From contig CALZDK010000064.1 of NCBI GenBank assembly GCA_945637645.1, forward strand, positions 1 to 10,080: 10,080 nucleotides of DNA, read 5' to 3'. This document shows, piece after piece, positions 6,871-10,080 of the stretch (the first letter of the stretch is position 1; each line of letters starts with the position of its first letter). The notes beneath the pieces were generated by a model. It had not been told where the DNA came from. It searched no databases and saw nothing but the letters and a program-made list of their open reading frames with translations. Both the position numbers and the translations under genes were made by a program. Source of the stretch: an uncultured Prevotella sp. GTDB lineage: Bacteria; Bacteroidota; Bacteroidia; Bacteroidales; Bacteroidaceae.

Positions 6871-8022
6871 ATGAGACAGAGATTTTTATATATCGTGTTT
6901 TTTGTAATGTGCTCCACGGTGACTGTGGCGCAGATCGATTCCGCTGCCGCCGACACGGTGGCGGGAAAGAAGTCGGCGCTGACTCGATTTCTCGACTACT
7001 TCAACGATGCCAACAAAAACAAGCAACACAAGAAGTTTGACTTCAGTGTGATAGGCGGACCACACTATAGCACGGACACCAAACTCGGCGTAGGACTTGT
7101 AGCCGCTGGACTCTACCGTACCTCGAGAGCCGACTCGCTGTTGCCACCGTCTAACGTTTCGCTCTATGGCGATGTCTCCACCGTGGGCTTCTATCTGCTT
7201 GGCGTACGTGGCAACCATATCATGCCGCAAGGCAAAAGGCGCATCGACTATAAGGTGTATTTCTATTCCTTCCCAAGCAAATTTTGGGGCATGGGCTACG
7301 ACATGGGTAGCAATGCCGACAACGAGAGCGATTTCGACCGTTGGCAGACACAAATCAAGGCAAGCTACCTTTTCCAAATTGTCTCTGGACTTTATGTGGG
7401 ACCAATGGCGTGTTTCGACTATGTGAAGGCTACCGACGTAGAACGACCCGAACTACTTGAGGGACAAGACCTTATAACACATAATCTTGGATTGGGATTC
7501 TCTGTGGTATATGACACTCGCGACGTTCTGACTAATCCTCACCGTGGCATTTATGTGGATGTGACACAGTGTTTCCGCCCACGTTTTCTCAGCAACGACT
7601 ACGCTTTCTCGCAAACCTCGTTCAATGTGAGCGGCTACGGAAAAATTTGGAAGGGCGGAATATTGGCTGCCGACATCAGGGGCGACTTCAACTTCGGCAA
7701 TCCCTCATGGGCAATGATGGCGAAACTGGGCAACTCTCATTCCATGCGTGGATACTACGAGGGACGCTATCGCGACAAGCACAAACTGGAATCCACCATA
7801 GAGCTGCGACAGCATGTCTGGAAGCGCAACGGCATTGTGCTGTGGGTTGGTGCAGGCAGTGTGTTCCCAAAATTCAGTGCCATGCGTTTCGACCGTATTT
7901 TGCCAAACTATGGCTTTGGCTACCGATGGGAATTTAAGAAAAATGTCAACGTGCGACTCGACTATGGGTTTGGAAAATCGGGAGAGTCGGGCTTCCTGTT
8001 CAATATCAACGAAGCGTTTTAA
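6871..8022 (+). CDS. Omp85/BamA-type outer-membrane barrel protein without POTRA domains
   Basis: The 383-residue product has a signal peptide cut after VTVA (about residue 20), then a short polar segment and a beta-barrel filling most of the length. The Omp85 loop-6 motif appears as SMRGYYEGRYRDK (about 291-303), preceded by the typical YDTRDVLTNPHRGIYVDV (214-231). The last residue is Phe, the C-terminal signal for BAM-dependent insertion. There is no room for POTRA domains, so it is a bare surface-antigen (D15) barrel rather than BamA or TamA. A transport or surface-display role is possible but unproved. ATG 6871 was preferred to GTG 6859, which would add four polar residues before the signal peptide. 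No promoter box was seen between it and the PCMD gene. Confidence 0.85.
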   Translation: MRQRFLYIVFFVMCSTVTVAQIDSAAADTVAGKKSALTRFLDYFNDANKNKQHKKFDFSVIGGPHYSTDTKLGVGLVAAGLYRTSRADSLLPPSNVSLYGDVSTVGFYLLGVRGNHIMPQGKRRIDYKVYFYSFPSKFWGMGYDMGSNADNESDFDRWQTQIKASYLFQIVSGLYVGPMACFDYVKATDVERPELLEGQDLITHNLGLGFSVVYDTRDVLTNPHRGIYVDVTQCFRPRFLSNDYAFSQTSFNVSGYGKIWKGGILAADIRGDFNFGNPSWAMMAKLGNSHSMRGYYEGRYRDKHKLESTIELRQHVWKRNGIVLWVGAGSVFPKFSAMRFDRILPNYGFGYRWEFKKNVNVRLDYGFGKSGESGFLFNINEAF

Positions 8023-8058
8023 GAGATTAAATTTAAGGAACAAAAAAATAAAAAACTG

Positions 8059-9705
8059 TTGAAGAAGTTCTTTTACATATTCCTTGGGGTGATGATGATT
8101 CCCAACGTGCTGCTCGTACTTTCAGAACATCAGAACCTTTGGACAGCGGCATGCAACTTGCTGTTGCCCTTGGGGCTATATTGGCTTGCAGCCGCGTCGA
8201 GCCACAAGTTTGGACGCACGGTATGGCTAATGTTCCCGTTCATATTCTTAGCGGCATTCCAGATTGTCCTCACCCGACTGTTCTCGCAGTCGATAATCGG
8301 GGTGGACATGTTCCTTAATGTAGTCACAACAAACCTGACGGAGATAAACGAACTTCTCGGCAGCCTCATACCTGCAGTGGCAATAGTCTTCATTCTATAT
8401 ATTCCGATGCTTGTCATGGCTTCAATCGCCATGCGCCGCCGCCGTCGTCTTGGTGCTTCATTCGTCAACATTCAGAGGCGATTGGCTGCGGTTTGCATCG
8501 GATTTGGACTTTTGAGTGGAATAGTGGCTCACAACGGCAGCAAGCCGATGCGACTTATCGACGACATCTTCCCCGTAAATGTCAGTTACAATCTCTGCCT
8601 CGCAGTGAATAGATATTGGAAAACAGAACACTATCCCTCCACCTCAAAAGGTTTCACTTTCCATGCCCAACCCTTTCAAACCCATCAAACCTCTCAAACC
8701 CCTCAACCCCCCAATAAAACCATCCTCCTCGTCATAGGCGAGACAGCCCGAGCCGCCAACTTCGGAATCCTCGGCTACGAGAGAAACACTACGCCGAAGC
8801 TAAGCAAGATACAGGGATTGGTTTCATTTCCGAAGGCATACACAGAGTCGAACACCACACACAAGAGTGTGCCGATGTTGCTCTCCGCCGTGTCATCGGT
8901 GGATTTCGACAGCCTCTATCGTCAGCGGAGCGTCATCACCGCCTTTCGTGAGGCAGGCTTCCGCACAGCCTTCTTTTCCAACCAGCGTCGTAACGGCTCG
9001 TTCATCGATTTCTTTGGCAATGAAGCCGACGTGTGCAAGTTCATTAAGGACGATGCTGCTCCAAGTCAAAACATACTCGACGAACGCCTCATCGACTATG
9101 TGAAGCGTGAGGTTGCCAATACCAGCCAACCTCTCTTCATGGTTCTCCACTGCTATGGGTCGCATTTCAACTACAGGGAACGCTATCCACGCCAGTTCGC
9201 CCGTTTCTTGCCCGACGTCGCCATGGAGGCAAGGCGCGAGAACCGCCAGAATCTGCTAAATGCCTACGACAACACTATTCTTTATACCGACCATGTCCTC
9301 AACCGCCTTGTTGAGGTGTTGCGTTCCAAGGGTTCGGAGGCAGTGATGATCTACACCTCCGACCACGGCGAGGACATCTACGACGACGGTCGCCATTTCC
9401 TCCATGCCTCCATAGTGCCAACGGATTATCAGCTTCATGTTCCTCTCTTTGTGTGGACATCGCAGTCGTATGAGGCAAACCACAGGTCTATTGTAAAGGC
9501 GTTGAAGAGCAATAGTGGTGCAACCATTTCCACCAGCCTCTCGCTCTTCCACACCATTCTGCAGATGGCAGGAGTTTCAACTCCCTTCTTTGTTGCGTCG
9601 CACTCCTTTTCCGACAGCAGTCTTGTTGTGCCTCATCGCTATTTCATCAACGACCGTAACGAGGCGGTACTGCTACAGGGAAAGACAATAGTCAATAAAC
9701 AATAA
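8059..9705 (+). CDS. Lipid A-type phosphoethanolamine transferase (EptA/MCR class)
   Basis: This inner-membrane enzyme of the alkaline-phosphatase/sulfatase superfamily is expected to move phosphoethanolamine from a phospholipid to lipid A or another envelope acceptor on the periplasmic face. Five hydrophobic segments (about 5-21, 29-46, 55-73, 103-123, 142-158) precede a catalytic domain starting at about 220. Active-site residues align with MCR-1/EptA: Glu228 in VIGETAR, nucleophile Thr267 in SNTTHKSVP, His364 in LHCYGSH, Asp435-His436 in TSDHGE and His449 in FLH. The start is TTG 8059, giving MKKFFYIF; ATG 8092 is the alternative but would cut TM1. Residues 207-218 (QTHQTSQTPQPP) are a repeat-built linker, and the last codons and stop lie in another repeat. 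Substrate could differ, but the family is clear. Confidence 0.88.
   Translation: MKKFFYIFLGVMMIPNVLLVLSEHQNLWTAACNLLLPLGLYWLAAASSHKFGRTVWLMFPFIFLAAFQIVLTRLFSQSIIGVDMFLNVVTTNLTEINELLGSLIPAVAIVFILYIPMLVMASIAMRRRRRLGASFVNIQRRLAAVCIGFGLLSGIVAHNGSKPMRLIDDIFPVNVSYNLCLAVNRYWKTEHYPSTSKGFTFHAQPFQTHQTSQTPQPPNKTILLVIGETARAANFGILGYERNTTPKLSKIQGLVSFPKAYTESNTTHKSVPMLLSAVSSVDFDSLYRQRSVITAFREAGFRTAFFSNQRRNGSFIDFFGNEADVCKFIKDDAAPSQNILDERLIDYVKREVANTSQPLFMVLHCYGSHFNYRERYPRQFARFLPDVAMEARRENRQNLLNAYDNTILYTDHVLNRLVEVLRSKGSEAVMIYTSDHGEDIYDDGRHFLHASIVPTDYQLHVPLFVWTSQSYEANHRSIVKALKSNSGATISTSLSLFHTILQMAGVSTPFFVASHSFSDSSLVVPHRYFINDRNEAVLLQGKTIVNKQ
8677..8712 (+). repeat. In-frame 9-base repeat in the membrane-to-catalytic linker
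   Basis: Four nonamers in frame, CAAACCCAT, CAAACCTCT, CAAACCCCT and CAACCCCCC, encode QTH-QTS-QTP-QPP. They lie between the end of the membrane part (TM5 ends at about residue 158, juxtamembrane region to about 200) and the first catalytic strand at 220. The unit and reading phase match the repeat in the MBL hydrolase at 412-456. Confidence 0.7.
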
Positions 9706-9726
9706 ACAATAAACAGTTTAATTTTT
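9694..9726 (+). repeat. Heptamer element copy A: 3 x AATAAAC plus tail
   Basis: Three exact AATAAAC units (9694-9714) are followed by AGTTTAATTTTT. The array includes the last codons and the TAA stop (9703-9705) of the phosphoethanolamine transferase. The tail is shared with copies B and C, so the element is more than a simple slippage run. Confidence 0.8.
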
Positions 9727-9750
9727 GACCCCTTCTTATGCACTATTTTC

Positions 9751-9792
9751 TTATTATTAATATAATATATATATATATTATATTAATAATAA
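9751..9792. repeat. 42-base perfect palindrome made only of A and T
   Basis: Two 21-base arms (9751-9771 and 9772-9792) are exact reverse complements with no spacer, centred on an alternating AT run. It lies between heptamer copies A and B. It could extrude as a cruciform, act as a bidirectional terminator hairpin, or serve as a very flexible or bent site. All three are inference; the symmetry is directly visible. Confidence 0.9.
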
Positions 9793-9817
9793 AATATTTT
9801 CAAAAAATGGACGGCTT

Positions 9818-9848
9818 AAAAATAAAACTGTTTATCTGTTTATTGTTT
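9818..9848 (-). repeat. Heptamer element copy B, inverted
   Basis: The reverse complement has AATAAAC, then an imperfect second unit with one extra base, then AGTTTTATTTTT. Against copy A (9697-9726) it differs by one substitution and one inserted base over about 30 positions. Against copy C it likewise differs by about one substitution and one indel. Confidence 0.75.
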
Positions 9849-9871
9849 GAAATACCCTGCTTTTTAACGGA

Positions 9872-9899
9872 CAAACAATAAACAATAAACAGTTTTGTT
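9872..9899 (+). repeat. Heptamer element copy C, direct
   Basis: A partial unit (CAAAC) and two exact AATAAAC units (9877-9890) are followed by AGTTTTGTT, the same tail as in copies A and B. It is inverted relative to copy B across a spacer of about 23 bases, so B and C could pair as a long stem. Confidence 0.75.
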
Positions 9900-10030
9900 T
9901 TAGAGGTCTCTAACATAAAATCCACTTCTCAACAGTGCAAAATTTGCGCGCTAACTGACCAACAAAATTTCCCTAACTGGGGAAGATTTGTCGGAGAACC
10001 CGAATGTTAAACTATATTAATCAGCGAAAA

Positions 10031-10058
10031 TTAATTATGCAATTTATTGCATAATTAA
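10031..10058. promoter_or_regulatory. Perfect 12-bp dyad overlapping the -33 box (candidate operator)
   Basis: The arms TTAATTATGCAA (10031-10042) and TTGCATAATTAA (10047-10058) are exact reverse complements with a four-base spacer (TTTA). The right arm contains the TTG of the promoter at 10047-10049. This layout suits a dimeric DNA-binding repressor or activator. The regulator is not identifiable from the window. Confidence 0.6.
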
Positions 10059-10077
10059 AAATTTTGTTGTACCTTTG
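10047..10077 (+). promoter_or_regulatory. Promoter for a gene beyond the right edge
   Basis: TTG at 10047-10049 and TACCTTTG at 10070-10077 are 20 bases apart, matching the Bacteroidota -33/-7 arrangement and the PCMD promoter spacing. The transcribed gene starts outside the window. Confidence 0.65.
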
Positions 10078-10080
10078 CAA

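Larger units (their letters stand above)
9706..10080. other. Gene-free, AT-rich repeat region
   Basis: No convincing gene was found in these 375 bases. The left half carries the heptamer elements and the AT palindrome. The right half holds small dyads (TTAGAG-GT-CTCTAA at 9900-9913; an imperfect stem around TTCCC / GGGAA near 9969-9984), then the promoter-dyad unit at the window edge. A forward frame from 9882 to 10010 is open, with a CKIC motif and an ending of NFPNWGRFVGEPEC, but has no plausible start. A reverse 38-codon frame (9800-9916) is made largely of repeat sequence. Neither is called. Confidence 0.7.

Noticed and set aside
9694..9899. CRISPR array
   Set aside because: The repeats are 7 bases in direct tandem without spacers, and the three copies differ in orientation; no cas genes are seen.
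9800..9916. Reverse 38-residue small ORF
   Set aside because: It runs through heptamer copies B and C, has a composition set by the repeats, and shows no motif or promoter.
9882..10010. Forward open frame with CKIC and FPNWGRFVGEPEC ending
   Set aside because: It has no ATG, GTG or TTG in a sensible position with a promoter, and is too short to judge; it might be a gene remnant but cannot be supported.

Overview
The window looks like a chromosomal segment of a Bacteroidales bacterium, most likely Prevotella/Segatella or a close relative. Three things point there. The families are typical of the group: a DUF4348 lipoprotein, a PCMD-domain protein and a PheS with a four-cysteine insert. Several gene starts are preceded by the Bacteroidota -7 box TAnnTTTG. 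No clear Shine-Dalgarno sequences precede the starts. All of this is read by eye; no database search was run.

Region 1 (1-2850) holds the last codons of an unseen gene. A leftward three-gene operon follows: DUF4348 lipoprotein, murB (coupled by an ATGA overlap), then a PhnP-like metallo-beta-lactamase-fold hydrolase starting 4 bases after murB. Region 2 (2850-5760) is a divergent promoter pair and a rightward operon, pheS - MFS exporter - recX, closed by a stem-loop. Region 3 (5760-9705) is a rightward envelope group: a secreted PCMD-domain protein with its own promoter, a short Omp85-type outer-membrane barrel, and a five-TM phosphoethanolamine transferase of the EptA/MCR class. Region 4 (9706-10080) has no gene. 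It carries three copies of a heptamer-repeat element, a 42-base all-AT perfect palindrome, and a promoter with an overlapping dyad that should drive a gene just beyond the window.

The genes themselves are ordinary housekeeping and envelope functions. The unusual layer is a set of short tandem repeats. A 9-base unit (TCAAACCNN) sits in frame inside both the hydrolase and the phosphoethanolamine transferase. A 7-base unit (CGAGGAG x3), preceded by a small palindrome, sits in frame in the central loop of the MFS protein. A second 7-base unit (AATAAAC) forms three oriented copies after the transferase and supplies its stop codon. The insertions within genes fall where a loop or linker is expected, so these repeats appear to spread in the genome and survive only where the protein tolerates them. 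This is the best candidate here for something under-described.
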